Shown here piece by piece: positions 6,498 through 14,061 of a DNA stretch of 19,600 nucleotides; the first letter of the stretch is position 1; each line of letters starts with the position of its first letter. The notes under the pieces were generated by a model. It was not told where the DNA came from, ran no database searches, and was given only the letters and a program-made list of their open reading frames with translations. This DNA is from an uncultured Eubacteriales bacterium. GTDB taxonomy: Bacteria > Bacillota > Clostridia > Oscillospirales > CAG-272. The stretch is taken from positions 1 through 19,600 of the forward strand of contig CAKRNO010000026.1 in the NCBI GenBank assembly GCA_934371135.1, read 5' to 3'. The position numbers and the translations under genes are program-made.

Positions 6498-7055
6498 TCA
6501 CATATAGTAGTCAATATCACCCGTCAGGACCGCGAGGATCCCACGCATGACGCGCTCTGCCGGTGTATTTTCGCAATGCTTTTTGATCTGCATCGCCTTC
6601 TCTCTGGTCGCGACATTCACACCGACGTCCAGAAGGTCATCCTCTTTTGCCCCGCGGCTGATCCGAAACGAAACATGGTATCTGCCATCCTCCGTCTCAT
6701 CGATCTTCGCACGCAGGACCGTCCCCATCCGTGCAAACGCAAGATGACGGGCAGCGGAGATCTCCGCGCGCTTGAGGAGCTCCTTATCCAGCGTGGGGCG
6801 CAATTCACGCGCCACCATGATGCCGGTCTCGGAGATCATATAATACTCGACCCCGCCCACGACATCGCAGTAGATATGCCCGAGATCCTTGAGCTCGGAA
6901 AAGCACTCGGCAAAGTCAAACCCCTCTACGCAACCGCAATCCATGACGGTATCCACGATGGCGTTATAGGTCATCGGATGCTGCATTTCATCCAACTGGC
7001 AAAGGATAAAGACCTTCAGATCCGTCTTATCCCATATCATCTTCTTTTTCTTCAT
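6498..7055 (-). CDS. DUF4364 family protein
   Basis: A 185-residue protein of the DUF4364 family of Clostridia. Residues 7-75 (DLKVFILCQLDEMQHPMTYNAIVDTVMD through ISETGIMVARELRP) look like a winged-helix DNA-binding-type domain. A C-terminal alpha/beta part ends with MQIKKHCENTPAERVMRGILAVLTGDIDYYM. The frame is open to 7106, but those extra 17 codons are the terminator of the preceding gene. The ATG at 7055 has GAGGG just upstream and opens with the usual lysine-rich MKKKK. The ribosome site directly abuts the U-run of that terminator, so expression may depend on read-through or on a promoter inside the upstream gene. A transcription-regulator role is inferred from the fold type only. Confidence 0.8.
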   Translation of the reverse strand: MKKKKMIWDKTDLKVFILCQLDEMQHPMTYNAIVDTVMDCGCVEGFDFAECFSELKDLGHIYCDVVGGVEYYMISETGIMVARELRPTLDKELLKRAEISAARHLAFARMGTVLRAKIDETEDGRYHVSFRISRGAKEDDLLDVGVNVATREKAMQIKKHCENTPAERVMRGILAVLTGDIDYYM

Positions 7056-7064
7056 ATTCCCTCG

Positions 7065-7097
7065 AAAAAACGAGGAGGAGGGCGACGCCCTCCTCCC
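7065..7097 (-). terminator. Intrinsic terminator of the substrate-binding protein gene
   Basis: On the minus strand a 10-bp perfect stem (GGAGGAGGGC with its complement, 7074-7096) with a 3-nt loop is followed by TCG and then TTTTTT (7065-7070). It begins 6 nt past the stop of the lipoprotein gene. A second small hairpin, CCTCG-T6-CGAGG (7060-7075), would pair the ribosome site of the DUF4364 gene and partly competes with the terminator stem. Confidence 0.85.
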
Positions 7098-7102
7098 AAA
7101 AT

Positions 7103-8965
7103 TCACTCCATAAAGAATCTTTCGTATTTTTTGAGTTTCGCGTCGGTAAAGAGCGTATAGCCGTAATAGTTCACTGTCAGATTTTTGAGGTAGCTCTTAT
7201 TCACCACATAAAAGTTCTGGTTGAACACCAGCGGGATGATCGGCATATCCGCAAGAAGCTGTTCCTCAGCACGGTGCAGAAGCTCCGCGCGCGCTTTCAG
7301 ATCCTTGGTATCATACGCCTGACGGAGCAGGTCATCGTATGCCTCACTGTGATAGCCGGCATAGTTGCCGACTGCAAAGCCGGCGCTCTTGTCCGCCGCG
7401 GCACCGTATGCCGCCCAGTCATAGCCGTTACCGTTCATATCGGAGGTCAGCGTCGCAAGGACCGCAAAAGCATTGGTGGACATCATCTGGTAGTCGATAC
7501 CGATCACATCAAAGTCGCGATGGCTGTACCGGTACTGCAGATACGAGACTTTCGTCTCCGTCACGTTATCGGAGGCGCTCCCCTCTTTGGTCTCACCCTC
7601 CTGCCGGATGATCGCCGCCGACACGGGCTCCACCGTCACCGTATAACCGAGTGCCTCCCACTGCGCTTTTACATACGCGGCGATGGCGCGGTGCTCCTCC
7701 CTGTCAAGGCACGTCAGCGTGAAGGCACCGGTCGTAGCGCCGAGCTCATTCAGCTTTGCTTTTGCCTCGTCGATGGAGAGCTCCGCCGTCGCGGAAAGCA
7801 CATCCCCGCCCTTCTTACGGAAGGACTGCCCGTTCGAGCCGGACTTCCCGTTCCACACACCGTAGGAAACAAGACCGGTGGCGGGGCGACCGAATGTAAT
7901 CAGGTCAACAATCGCCTGACGATCCAGTACCTTGGAGAGGATGGAACGGACCTGCGGGTCACTGAACAGGGGGTTATCGTTATTGAACACATAGGTGTAG
8001 GTGGACATACTGTCGTTCACGACCGCTTTCTTCTCGGCTGCTTTGCGGTCCTCCAGCGTCAGCTCCGCCATGTAGAACACGGTATGCTCGACCGCTTTCG
8101 TCACCTTTTGCAGGAGCAGATCATACTGCCCGGCGATGTGTGCCTCGTCGCTCGTCTCATCCGACACGTTCCACTGCGTGCGCAGGAAGGACGGCAAGAC
8201 AAAGTGGTCCACGGATTTACTCGAATCCTCGGGGCGGTGATAGCCGTCGTTGCGCGCCAGGGTGAAGTAGCCCTGCTGGCTGTCGAGCTGCCGCAGCAGG
8301 AACGGGCCGTTCGTATAGCAACTACTACTGGTGCCGTTCGCCCAGGTATTGCGGCTGTCAGGGGCATCCACCGTCTCGTAATGTACGGGGGCGGTCGCTA
8401 TGTAGGACAGGTTACGGAGGAACGCATCCACGTTGACATCGGCGTTCTCCAGCTCGATCTTCAGGATGCTACCGTCCTTCTCCGACCAGACACCGAGGTC
8501 ATCCAGAGAGACAAACGCCGCGTCCGCCGAGGAGTTCTTGATGGTGTACGCGTTCTTGATGTCATAAAGGAGAGTGGCGGCGGGGAAAGACGCCGCAGGA
8601 TCGAGCAGCCGCTTCCACGCATAGATCAGATCCTTCGCGAGGACGCGGGAGCCGTTCGACCAGTAGGTCTCGCGGAGCTCGACCGTCAGTGTCGCCGTCT
8701 TCTTATCGTAATCATACTTTTTCGCGAGAGCGGGATGGAGATCCCCGTCATCGTCCAGCGAGAACAACGGCTCGTACAGCAGATACATGACGGAAAGCAC
8801 CGAGTCGTCCACAAAATCCGCCGCCGGATCAAAGCCGTACACGCGGTCGGTCAAATAGACGCTGATCTGTGCGCCCTCGTCCCCCTTCCCGCAGGAAGTG
8901 AGTCCGAGCAGGCTGCCCAGTACCAAAGCAGCGAGCAGAAGCAGGCTGACTATCCGTTTCTTCAT
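7103..8965 (-). CDS. Peptide-type ABC transporter substrate-binding lipoprotein (SBP_bac_5 family)
   Basis: A 620-residue extracellular lipoprotein. A Lys/Arg start and hydrophobic stretch (residues 2-20) lead to the lipobox LTSC, with lipidated Cys at about residue 25. The mature protein has the OppA/DppA-type opening: LYEPLF, then HPALAKKYDYDKKTATLTVELRE, W-NGS-V-AKDL-YAWKRLLDP. Near the C-terminus is EEQLLADMPIIPLVFNQNFYVV, typical of the family. The frame extends 22 codons further upstream, but ATG 8965 is preceded by CCGGAGGT and begins a proper signal peptide. It has its own promoter and terminator, and no permease or ATPase gene is adjacent, so it is an orphan binding protein that probably serves a distant transporter. 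Oligopeptides are the likely ligand class; the actual ligand cannot be read from the sequence. Confidence 0.9.
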   Translation of the reverse strand: MKKRIVSLLLLAALVLGSLLGLTSCGKGDEGAQISVYLTDRVYGFDPAADFVDDSVLSVMYLLYEPLFSLDDDGDLHPALAKKYDYDKKTATLTVELRETYWSNGSRVLAKDLIYAWKRLLDPAASFPAATLLYDIKNAYTIKNSSADAAFVSLDDLGVWSEKDGSILKIELENADVNVDAFLRNLSYIATAPVHYETVDAPDSRNTWANGTSSSCYTNGPFLLRQLDSQQGYFTLARNDGYHRPEDSSKSVDHFVLPSFLRTQWNVSDETSDEAHIAGQYDLLLQKVTKAVEHTVFYMAELTLEDRKAAEKKAVVNDSMSTYTYVFNNDNPLFSDPQVRSILSKVLDRQAIVDLITFGRPATGLVSYGVWNGKSGSNGQSFRKKGGDVLSATAELSIDEAKAKLNELGATTGAFTLTCLDREEHRAIAAYVKAQWEALGYTVTVEPVSAAIIRQEGETKEGSASDNVTETKVSYLQYRYSHRDFDVIGIDYQMMSTNAFAVLATLTSDMNGNGYDWAAYGAAADKSAGFAVGNYAGYHSEAYDDLLRQAYDTKDLKARAELLHRAEEQLLADMPIIPLVFNQNFYVVNKSYLKNLTVNYYGYTLFTDAKLKKYERFFME

Positions 8966-8984
8966 TAAGAAAACCTCCGGTTCC

Positions 8985-9000
8985 ACTGCCGTGCGGCAGT
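8985..9000 (-). promoter_or_regulatory. Hairpin in the leader of the lipoprotein gene
   Basis: A 7-bp perfect inverted repeat (ACTGCCG, two-nt loop, CGGCAGT) sits 6 nt upstream of the GGAGG ribosome site (8974-8978) in the roughly 90-nt 5' leader. A second weaker inverted repeat (GACGCG arms) lies around 9008-9041. The leader may modulate translation or mRNA stability; I do not recognise a riboswitch class. Confidence 0.45.
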
Positions 9001-9061
9001 CATCGCATGACGCGGCGCTCCCCGTGGACACGCGGCGCGTCGTTTCACTTTATCACCCTGT

Positions 9062-9090
9062 ATCATAGCATATTCCCCTCCCTCTTGCAA
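9062..9090 (-). promoter_or_regulatory. Sigma-A promoter of the lipoprotein gene
   Basis: On the minus strand TTGCAA (9085-9090) and TATGAT (9062-9067) are 17 bp apart, with an expected start near 9055. It lies in the divergent gap between the lipoprotein gene and gpr. Confidence 0.65.
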
Positions 9091-9230
9091 GAGAAAACGG
9101 TGGGAGTTTGCCAGTTTTGGTCGTGTTGCACAAGTTTTTATGCCCTATTTGTTAATATTTCGAAAAACAACCCTTTATTGTATAAGACAAGCGTCCTCCG
9201 AGCAATCCTCACGGAAACGGAGGTATCTGC

Positions 9231-10070
9231 ATGATCCATCTTCATTATCTGGAGCGCGACCTGCGCACCGACCTCGCCGCAGAACGGCGGCGCGCCGACC
9301 CAGACACTCCCGGCGTCGATTTCACGGAGCGGCGGGAGGGCGCGATCGGTCTCACGCGGCTCACCGTCAAGAGCGACGAGGGGGCCCGCGAGATCGGGAA
9401 GCCCTGCGGCACCTACCTGACCCTCGCCTTCCCTGCCCTGTTCGAAATGGACGAGGACACGGAACGGCGCGCGGGGGAGATCATCGCGCGGCAGCTCGCC
9501 GCGCTCCTGCCGCAGGAAAACGGGCGGCCGCTGCTCATCGCCGGGCTCGGGAACCGCGCACTGACAGCCGACGCCATCGGACCCGCCACCGCCGAAAAAA
9601 TCCCCGCGACCGGGCACCTGCGCGACAGCGGCATCTGCGTCCTCACCCCCGGCGTCACCGGACAGAGCGGCACAGAGGCGGGGACGCTTATCCGCGGGGC
9701 GGCGCGCGAGCTGAACGCCCGCGCCGTCATCGTGATCGATGCACTCTGTGCGCGCTCGTCGCAGCGCCTCGCCTGCACCGTACAGATCTGCGACACCGGA
9801 CTGACTCCCGGCAGCGGCATCCGCCTGCCCCGCGGCGCCGTCAACCGCGAGACCGTCGGCGTACCGGTCATCGCCGTCGGCGTACCGACCATCGTCTCCT
9901 CGGCGGCGCTCGTGTATGACGCGCTGCAGCAGGCGGGCGCCGACGAGATCCCCGAGGCGTTCACCGACCTTTTTCGCGACACGACCCTTTATGTCTGCCC
10001 GAAATGTATTGACGAGGGCGTGGAAAACGCGGCGCGGCTGCTCGCCGACGGCATCTCGCGCCTCGGATAG
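9231..10070 (+). CDS. gpr: Germination protease (GPR, peptidase family A31)
   Basis: A 279-residue spore protease that degrades small acid-soluble spore proteins in the germinating spore, freeing DNA and supplying amino acids. The N-terminal RTDLAAERR (12-20) is the family opening around the propeptide. GLGNRALTADAIGP (105-118) carries the putative catalytic Asp D114. TPGVTGQSGTEAG (139-151) and IVIDALCARSSQRL (167-180), with the second putative catalytic Asp D170, follow. Then come TVQICDTGLTPGSGI and VPVIAVGVPTIV. The protein is shorter than Bacillus GPR (about 370 residues), as in many Clostridia. The ATG has a strong GGAGGT site. spoIVA follows after 62 nt. In model species gpr is a forespore gene (sigma-F/sigma-G); I could not find a convincing matching promoter. 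Confidence 0.95.
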   Translation: MIHLHYLERDLRTDLAAERRRADPDTPGVDFTERREGAIGLTRLTVKSDEGAREIGKPCGTYLTLAFPALFEMDEDTERRAGEIIARQLAALLPQENGRPLLIAGLGNRALTADAIGPATAEKIPATGHLRDSGICVLTPGVTGQSGTEAGTLIRGAARELNARAVIVIDALCARSSQRLACTVQICDTGLTPGSGIRLPRGAVNRETVGVPVIAVGVPTIVSSAALVYDALQQAGADEIPEAFTDLFRDTTLYVCPKCIDEGVENAARLLADGISRLG

Positions 10071-10132
10071 TTCTACCGCTGCATACCGCCGCATAGGATT
10101 TTACAAAAAACCAGCAGTGCGGAGGACAAAAC

Positions 10133-11608
10133 ATGACCGAGCAAGGTATCTATCGCGACATCGCGGAGCGCACGGGGGGCGACATCTACATCGGCGTCGT
10201 CGGACCCGTTCGCACGGGGAAATCCACCTTTATCCGAAGATTCATGGACGAATGTGTCCTCCCCTACATCGAGGACGAATATGACAGGAGCCGCACCGTG
10301 GACAGTATGCCGCAGGCGGCGTCCGGCAGGACCGTCATGACGGCGGAGCCCAAATTCATCCCCGACGAATCGGTGCGCATCCGCATGGGTGACACCGCCA
10401 TGAACGTCAAGATGATCGACTGTGTCGGCTACCTCATCCCGGAGGCGCTGGGGCAGAACGAAAACGGGACGCCCCGCATGGTGAATACGCCCTGGAGCGA
10501 GGAGCCCATGCCCTTTGCCGAAGCGGCGGAGATCGGGACGCAGAAGGTCATCTGCGAGCACGCGACGATCGGCATGGTCGTCACCACCGACGGCACGATC
10601 GGAGAGATCCCGCGCGAGAGCTACCTCGAAGCGGAGGAGCGCGTCGTCAGCGAGCTGAAGGCGCTCGGAAAGCCGTTCGCCATTATCCTGAACTCTGCCC
10701 GTCCGAACAGCGACGAAGCGAGAGAACTCGCCCTCACCCTCGAGAAAAAATACGAAACGCCCGTCGCACTCGTCAACTGTCTCGAACTGAACGAAACGGA
10801 TATCCGACACATCCTGAAGCTGCTGCTCGACGAATTCCCGGTCACGGAGCTCGTCTTCCGCGTCCCGGGCTGGCTCTCCGTCACCGACCGGCAGCACCCC
10901 TTACGCGAGAGCGTCTTCTCCGAGATCGCCGCCATCAGTGACGGCATCGCCAAAATGGGCGACATCGCGCACGTCCTCGCCGACGCCAACCGTAAGGAAG
11001 CGGGGCGCACCTATGAGATTACCGAGCTCTCCGCCGGGGACGGCACCGGGGAGATCACGCTGACGCTGCCCGCCGAGCTGTTCTACTCTGTCATCGGCGA
11101 CATGACGGGGCTCACCGTGGAGGACGACGCCTCCCTGCTCTCCCTCATGCGGGAGCTCGCCATGTGCAAGACCAACTGGGAAAAGGTAGCCGCGGCGCTC
11201 ACCGACGTCGGCGAGAGCGGCTACGGCATCGTGATGCCCGCGAAGGATGAGATGCGGCTCGAGGAGCCACGCCTCACCAAGCAGCCGGGCGGCTGGGGCG
11301 TCAAGCTCCGCGCCTCCGCGCGCTCCATCCACATGATCCGCGCCAATATCGAGACGGAGATCAACCCCGTCATCGGTACGGAGGAGCAGGCAAAGGAAAT
11401 GGTCGCCTACCTGCAAGGGGAATTCGAGGAGGATCCGGAGCGCGTCTGGGACTTCAATATGTTCGGCAAGAGTCTCTACGAGATGCTCGGCGAGGGCATC
11501 AAGGTCAAAATGCAGAATATGCCGGAGGAATCACGCACCAAAATGTCCGAAACGCTCGAAAGGATCGTCAACGAGGGCAGCGGCGGTCTCATCTGTATCC
11601 TGCTGTAA
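10133..11608 (+). CDS. spoIVA: Stage IV sporulation protein A, spore coat basement-layer ATPase
   Basis: A 491-residue protein, nearly identical in length to B. subtilis SpoIVA (492). It coats the mother-cell face of the forespore membrane, hydrolyses ATP to drive its own polymerisation, and anchors coat and cortex assembly. The Walker A motif is GPVRTGKST (24-32), followed by the family block around DSMPQAASGRTVMTAEPKF and MIDCVGYLIPEALG. The C-terminus GSGGLICILL is the membrane-localising tail. GGAGGA precedes the ATG at 9 nt. It lies 62 nt downstream of gpr on the same strand and ends at a strong bidirectional terminator. In model species it is a sigma-E gene of the mother cell; a CATAGGAT at about 10091 is only a weak candidate -10. 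Confidence 0.97.
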   Translation: MTEQGIYRDIAERTGGDIYIGVVGPVRTGKSTFIRRFMDECVLPYIEDEYDRSRTVDSMPQAASGRTVMTAEPKFIPDESVRIRMGDTAMNVKMIDCVGYLIPEALGQNENGTPRMVNTPWSEEPMPFAEAAEIGTQKVICEHATIGMVVTTDGTIGEIPRESYLEAEERVVSELKALGKPFAIILNSARPNSDEARELALTLEKKYETPVALVNCLELNETDIRHILKLLLDEFPVTELVFRVPGWLSVTDRQHPLRESVFSEIAAISDGIAKMGDIAHVLADANRKEAGRTYEITELSAGDGTGEITLTLPAELFYSVIGDMTGLTVEDDASLLSLMRELAMCKTNWEKVAAALTDVGESGYGIVMPAKDEMRLEEPRLTKQPGGWGVKLRASARSIHMIRANIETEINPVIGTEEQAKEMVAYLQGEFEEDPERVWDFNMFGKSLYEMLGEGIKVKMQNMPEESRTKMSETLERIVNEGSGGLICILL

Positions 11609-11620
11609 AAAAGCAAAAAA

Positions 11621-11654
11621 GACAAAAGGCGGTGGGGATCCACCGCCTTTTGTC
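11621..11654. terminator. Bidirectional intrinsic terminator between spoIVA and the convergent kinase gene
   Basis: A 15-bp perfect stem (GACAAAAGGCGGTGG with its complement) with a GGAT loop. The stem carries A4 and T4 at its base so it can work in both directions. Its right arm overlaps the stop codon of the leftward gene by two bases. Confidence 0.88.
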
Positions 11655-12174
11655 AGTTCTCCGCATCCTGTAGCATCGTGTGGAGGAGAGGGATAAACGC
11701 CCCCTCCGCCTCAGCGACGGAGCGGTCGTTCATGAAATAATAATCATACGGATAATTCTCGACGAGGTCATCCGACGTGTTCCCGTACTTCCCCGCCTTC
11801 TTCGCCATGCGGTCGCCCCCGCGGACGAGCAGCGTCTTCGCCGCGCCCCCTGTCAGGCGCACAAACTTCGCGATCTCCTGCGGCTCGCGGATATGGACGA
11901 ACATGATCTCCTCGTCCCCCGCGAGAAACGCGCGGTATTGCTGCAGCAGCCAACGGCTCGGATAATCGTTATAGGCAACGGTCAGGAGCTTCAGATCCGA
12001 CAGGAATTTTCTCGCGCGGTCGGTCTTCTCCCCGTTCCAGCCGCACATGGCGGCGATCTCTTTGATCGGTGTAATGGAAGAAACATTCCGCACGCGGTAG
12101 TACCCCGCCGCGATGTTGCACAGCGTGTCCTTACCGACACCGCCGGCACCGTTGATGACGACCGTCAGCTTCAT
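11653..12174 (-). CDS. P-loop NTPase, deoxynucleoside-monophosphate-kinase-like
   Basis: A 173-residue protein with a nucleotide-kinase fold. The Walker A motif NGAGGVGKDT (8-17) has the GKD form of dNMP and adenylate-type kinases. It is followed by a helix and a region resembling a substrate lid (GWNGEKTDRARKFLSDLK). IMFVHIREPQEIAKF (about 89-103) is the usual second strand with an Arg, and LLVRGG is the third strand. The C-terminus (NYPYDYYFMNDRS) is also typical of phage-like and chromosomal dNMP-kinase homologues. The expected reaction is phosphate transfer from ATP to a small-molecule or nucleotide acceptor; the substrate cannot be told from sequence. It has a perfect consensus promoter and AGAGGA upstream, and shares a terminator with spoIVA. 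Confidence 0.75.
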   Translation of the reverse strand: MKLTVVINGAGGVGKDTLCNIAAGYYRVRNVSSITPIKEIAAMCGWNGEKTDRARKFLSDLKLLTVAYNDYPSRWLLQQYRAFLAGDEEIMFVHIREPQEIAKFVRLTGGAAKTLLVRGGDRMAKKAGKYGNTSDDLVENYPYDYYFMNDRSVAEAEGAFIPLLHTMLQDAEN

Positions 12175-12206
12175 CCGTCCCGTCCTCTTTCACATTTTCT
12201 CCACTC

Positions 12207-12235
12207 ATTATATAAACTTCCCGTCGCTTTGTCAA
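12207..12235 (-). promoter_or_regulatory. Consensus sigma-A promoter of the P-loop kinase gene
   Basis: On the minus strand perfect TTGACA (12230-12235) and perfect TATAAT (12207-12212) are 17 bp apart, with an expected start near 12200, about 26 nt upstream of the ATG. Confidence 0.85.
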
Positions 12236-12283
12236 TTCCGATACGAAATATTTGCCGCGCCCCTTTTCTTTGCCGGCGATCCA

Positions 12284-12292
12284 TGTTACAAT
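12284..12292 (+). promoter_or_regulatory. Extended -10 promoter candidate for galM
   Basis: TGTTACAAT combines a TGn extension with TACAAT; the -35 region (TTTTCT at 17 bp) is weak. It lies about 45 nt upstream of the galM ATG in a divergent intergenic region. Confidence 0.45.
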
Positions 12293-12335
12293 CATGATGC
12301 AATCACCCATTTTCTTTCAGAAAAGGAGCACCACC

Positions 12336-13349
12336 ATGCAAACCACCGTATTCGGCATCCTCCCCGACGGGCGCACCGTCCGGGAATATACACTGGAAAA
12401 TAAAAACTTCTCGGTCTCTTTCATCTCCTGGGCGGGCGCTATCCGCAAATTCGTCGCCTACGGCAGAGACATCATCTGCGGCTTCGATACCCTCGAGAAC
12501 TATCTCACGGACTCCAGCCACCAGGGGGCGCTGGTCGGCAGATACGCCAACCGTATCGCAGACGGTCGCTTCACCCTGAACGGCAAGGAATATCAGCTTG
12601 AAAAGAATGACCGAGGCGGGCGTGTGCATCTGCACGGCGGCGCGCACGGCTACTCTCGCCGCCTCTGGGACGTCCTCGCCGCGGGCGACGACTTCGTCAC
12701 CTTCCACATGGATTCCCCCGACGGTGACAGCGGGTACCCCGGTCACCTCGTCATCGACGTGACCTACCGGCTCGCGGAGGACGGGCTTTTCATCGACTAC
12801 ACCGCAACGACGGACGCGGACACGCCGGTCTGCCTCACCAACCACGGCTACTGGAATCTCCTCGGCTGCGGCGGCGGTAAGGTGTACGACGCAAAGGTGA
12901 TGATCAACGCAGAGGAATACAGCCCGATCGACCCCGTCACCATGATCCCGACCGGTCACGCAAAGGTCGAGGGGACCGTATTCGACCTGCGGACGCCTAC
13001 GCGTCTCGGCGACCGCATCTCGGAGGATTTCGGCGGTTACGACCACAACTTCCTCCTCCGCGGCACCCCCGTCGAGGATTGCGACGGCACCCCGCTCGCG
13101 CTCGCCGCAACCATCGAGGACGGTGGGATGCGCATGACGGTGCTGACCAACCAGCCCTGCGTCCAGTTCTACATGGCGAACGGACTGCGCGGCAAGACGC
13201 CCTTCAAGGGGGGCGCCCTGCAGGAGGTGCACACCGCCTACTGCTTCGAGACACAGACGGAGCCGGACGGTCCGAACCGCGGCGAAGCCATCCTGCACCC
13301 GGACGGGGTCTACCGGCACACCAGTTTCTACCGTGTCGAAAAGCTCTGA
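12336..13349 (+). CDS. galM: Aldose 1-epimerase (galactose mutarotase)
   Basis: A 337-residue cytoplasmic enzyme that interconverts the alpha and beta anomers of galactose or glucose, the entry step to the Leloir pathway. Family marks in order are GRYANRI (68-74, substrate-binding Asn/Arg), LHGGAHGYSRRLWDV (99-113), TNHGYWNL (168-175) with the putative catalytic acid H170, YDHNFLL (235-241) and CFETQTEPD (303-311) with the putative catalytic base E305. The frame is open 28 codons further upstream, but AAAAGGAG precedes the ATG at 12336 and gives the normal family length. No other galactose gene is adjacent, so it is a stand-alone gene with its own promoter and terminator. Substrate preference (galactose, glucose or other hexose) cannot be decided from sequence. 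Confidence 0.93.
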   Translation: MQTTVFGILPDGRTVREYTLENKNFSVSFISWAGAIRKFVAYGRDIICGFDTLENYLTDSSHQGALVGRYANRIADGRFTLNGKEYQLEKNDRGGRVHLHGGAHGYSRRLWDVLAAGDDFVTFHMDSPDGDSGYPGHLVIDVTYRLAEDGLFIDYTATTDADTPVCLTNHGYWNLLGCGGGKVYDAKVMINAEEYSPIDPVTMIPTGHAKVEGTVFDLRTPTRLGDRISEDFGGYDHNFLLRGTPVEDCDGTPLALAATIEDGGMRMTVLTNQPCVQFYMANGLRGKTPFKGGALQEVHTAYCFETQTEPDGPNRGEAILHPDGVYRHTSFYRVEKL

Positions 13350-13370
13350 TCCCCACTGAAAAACACACGA

Positions 13371-13406
13371 CGTGGGGCGCCGGAAAAACGGCGCCCCACG
13401 CATTTT
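13371..13406 (+). terminator. Intrinsic terminator of galM
   Basis: A 12-bp perfect stem (CGTGGGGCGCCG with its complement, 13371-13400), a GAAAAA loop, then CATTTTT. Confidence 0.88.
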
Positions 13407-13445
13407 TGCGCAAAAATGCCGTCAAAATACCGTGCACGGCATTTT
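13400..13445. repeat. Overlapping palindromes behind the galM terminator
   Basis: A perfect 20-nt palindrome (13400-13419, arms GCATTTTTGC) overlaps a 9-bp inverted repeat (AAAATGCCG at 13413-13421 with CGGCATTTT at 13437-13445). The loop region of the latter contains a 10-nt palindrome, CCGTGCACGG (13430-13439). The structures are mutually exclusive. They may be a second terminator or a remnant of a small repeat element. Confidence 0.6.
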
Positions 13446-13535
13446 CAAAAACGAGAGATTACGGGAGAAAAAGAGAGAAAACGGGAGCACTTACCTGCAT
13501 AAAATAATTTTTATGATTTTTTTCGCAAAAATGTG

Positions 13536-13564
13536 TTGACAAGCCGATGCCCCCATGCTATAAT
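13536..13564 (+). promoter_or_regulatory. Consensus sigma-A promoter of rplM-rpsI
   Basis: Perfect TTGACA (13536-13541) and perfect TATAAT (13559-13564) are 17 bp apart, and 13500-13535 is AT-rich and UP-element-like. The start is expected near 13571, leaving a leader of about 42 nt before rplM. An autoregulatory leader that binds L13 is possible in Firmicutes, but I cannot show the fold here. Confidence 0.9.
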
Positions 13565-13612
13565 GCAAAGGCTAAAACCAAGGAAACCCACAGAATATTT
13601 GGAGGAAAAATC

Positions 13613-14038
13613 ATGTCCACTTACATGGCAAACGCGAACACCATCGAACGCAGATGGTTCGTGATCGATGCGGCAAACAAGCCGCTCGGGCGCATTGCCG
13701 TTGCTGCTGCGAACATTCTCCGCGGTAAGCATCGCCCCGAGTACACCCCTCATGTCGATTGCGGGGAATTCGTCATCATCATCAACGCATCCAAAGCGAT
13801 CCTGACCGGCAAGAAGATGGATCAGAAGCTCTATCAGCACCACTCCGGTTACATCGGGGGCCTCAAAACCGAGACCTACCGTCACATGATGGAGACCAAT
13901 CCCGAGAAGGCTGTCCGCCTCGCGGTCAAGGGGATGCTCCCCCACAACAGCATCGGCGACAAGTCCATCACCCGTCTGAAGGTCTATGCCGGCTCCGAGC
14001 ATGAGCAGCAGGCACAGAAGCCCATCGCGGTTGACTAA
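13613..14038 (+). CDS. rplM: 50S ribosomal protein L13
   Basis: A 141-residue primary 23S-rRNA-binding protein of the large subunit. Recognisable blocks are RRWFVIDAANKPLGRIA (16-32), ILRGKHRPEYTPHVDCGEFVI, NASKAILTGKKMDQKLYQHHSGYIGGLK and AVKGMLPHNSIGDKSITRLKVYAGSEHEQQAQKP. Length is normal (B. subtilis 145). An upstream-extended frame exists, but it begins inside the promoter; the ATG at 13613 has the strong site GGAGG. rpsI follows after 23 nt, the conserved L13-S9 operon. Confidence 0.97.
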   Translation: MSTYMANANTIERRWFVIDAANKPLGRIAVAAANILRGKHRPEYTPHVDCGEFVIIINASKAILTGKKMDQKLYQHHSGYIGGLKTETYRHMMETNPEKAVRLAVKGMLPHNSIGDKSITRLKVYAGSEHEQQAQKPIAVD

Positions 14039-14061
14039 CGTCGAGAAAGGAAGAAACAGAT

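Noticed and set aside
7274..8968. 564-codon plus-strand frame opposite the substrate-binding protein
   Set aside because: Antisense shadow: the minus strand carries a clear lipoprotein with promoter, ribosome site and terminator.
9120..9215. Sigma-G-type promoter for gpr (TTATTGTATAAGA region)
   Set aside because: The match to CATAMTA and to a -35 at proper spacing is too poor to call.
10080..10100. Sigma-E promoter for spoIVA (CATAGGAT)
   Set aside because: No acceptable -35 at 13-15 bp; kept only as a weak candidate.
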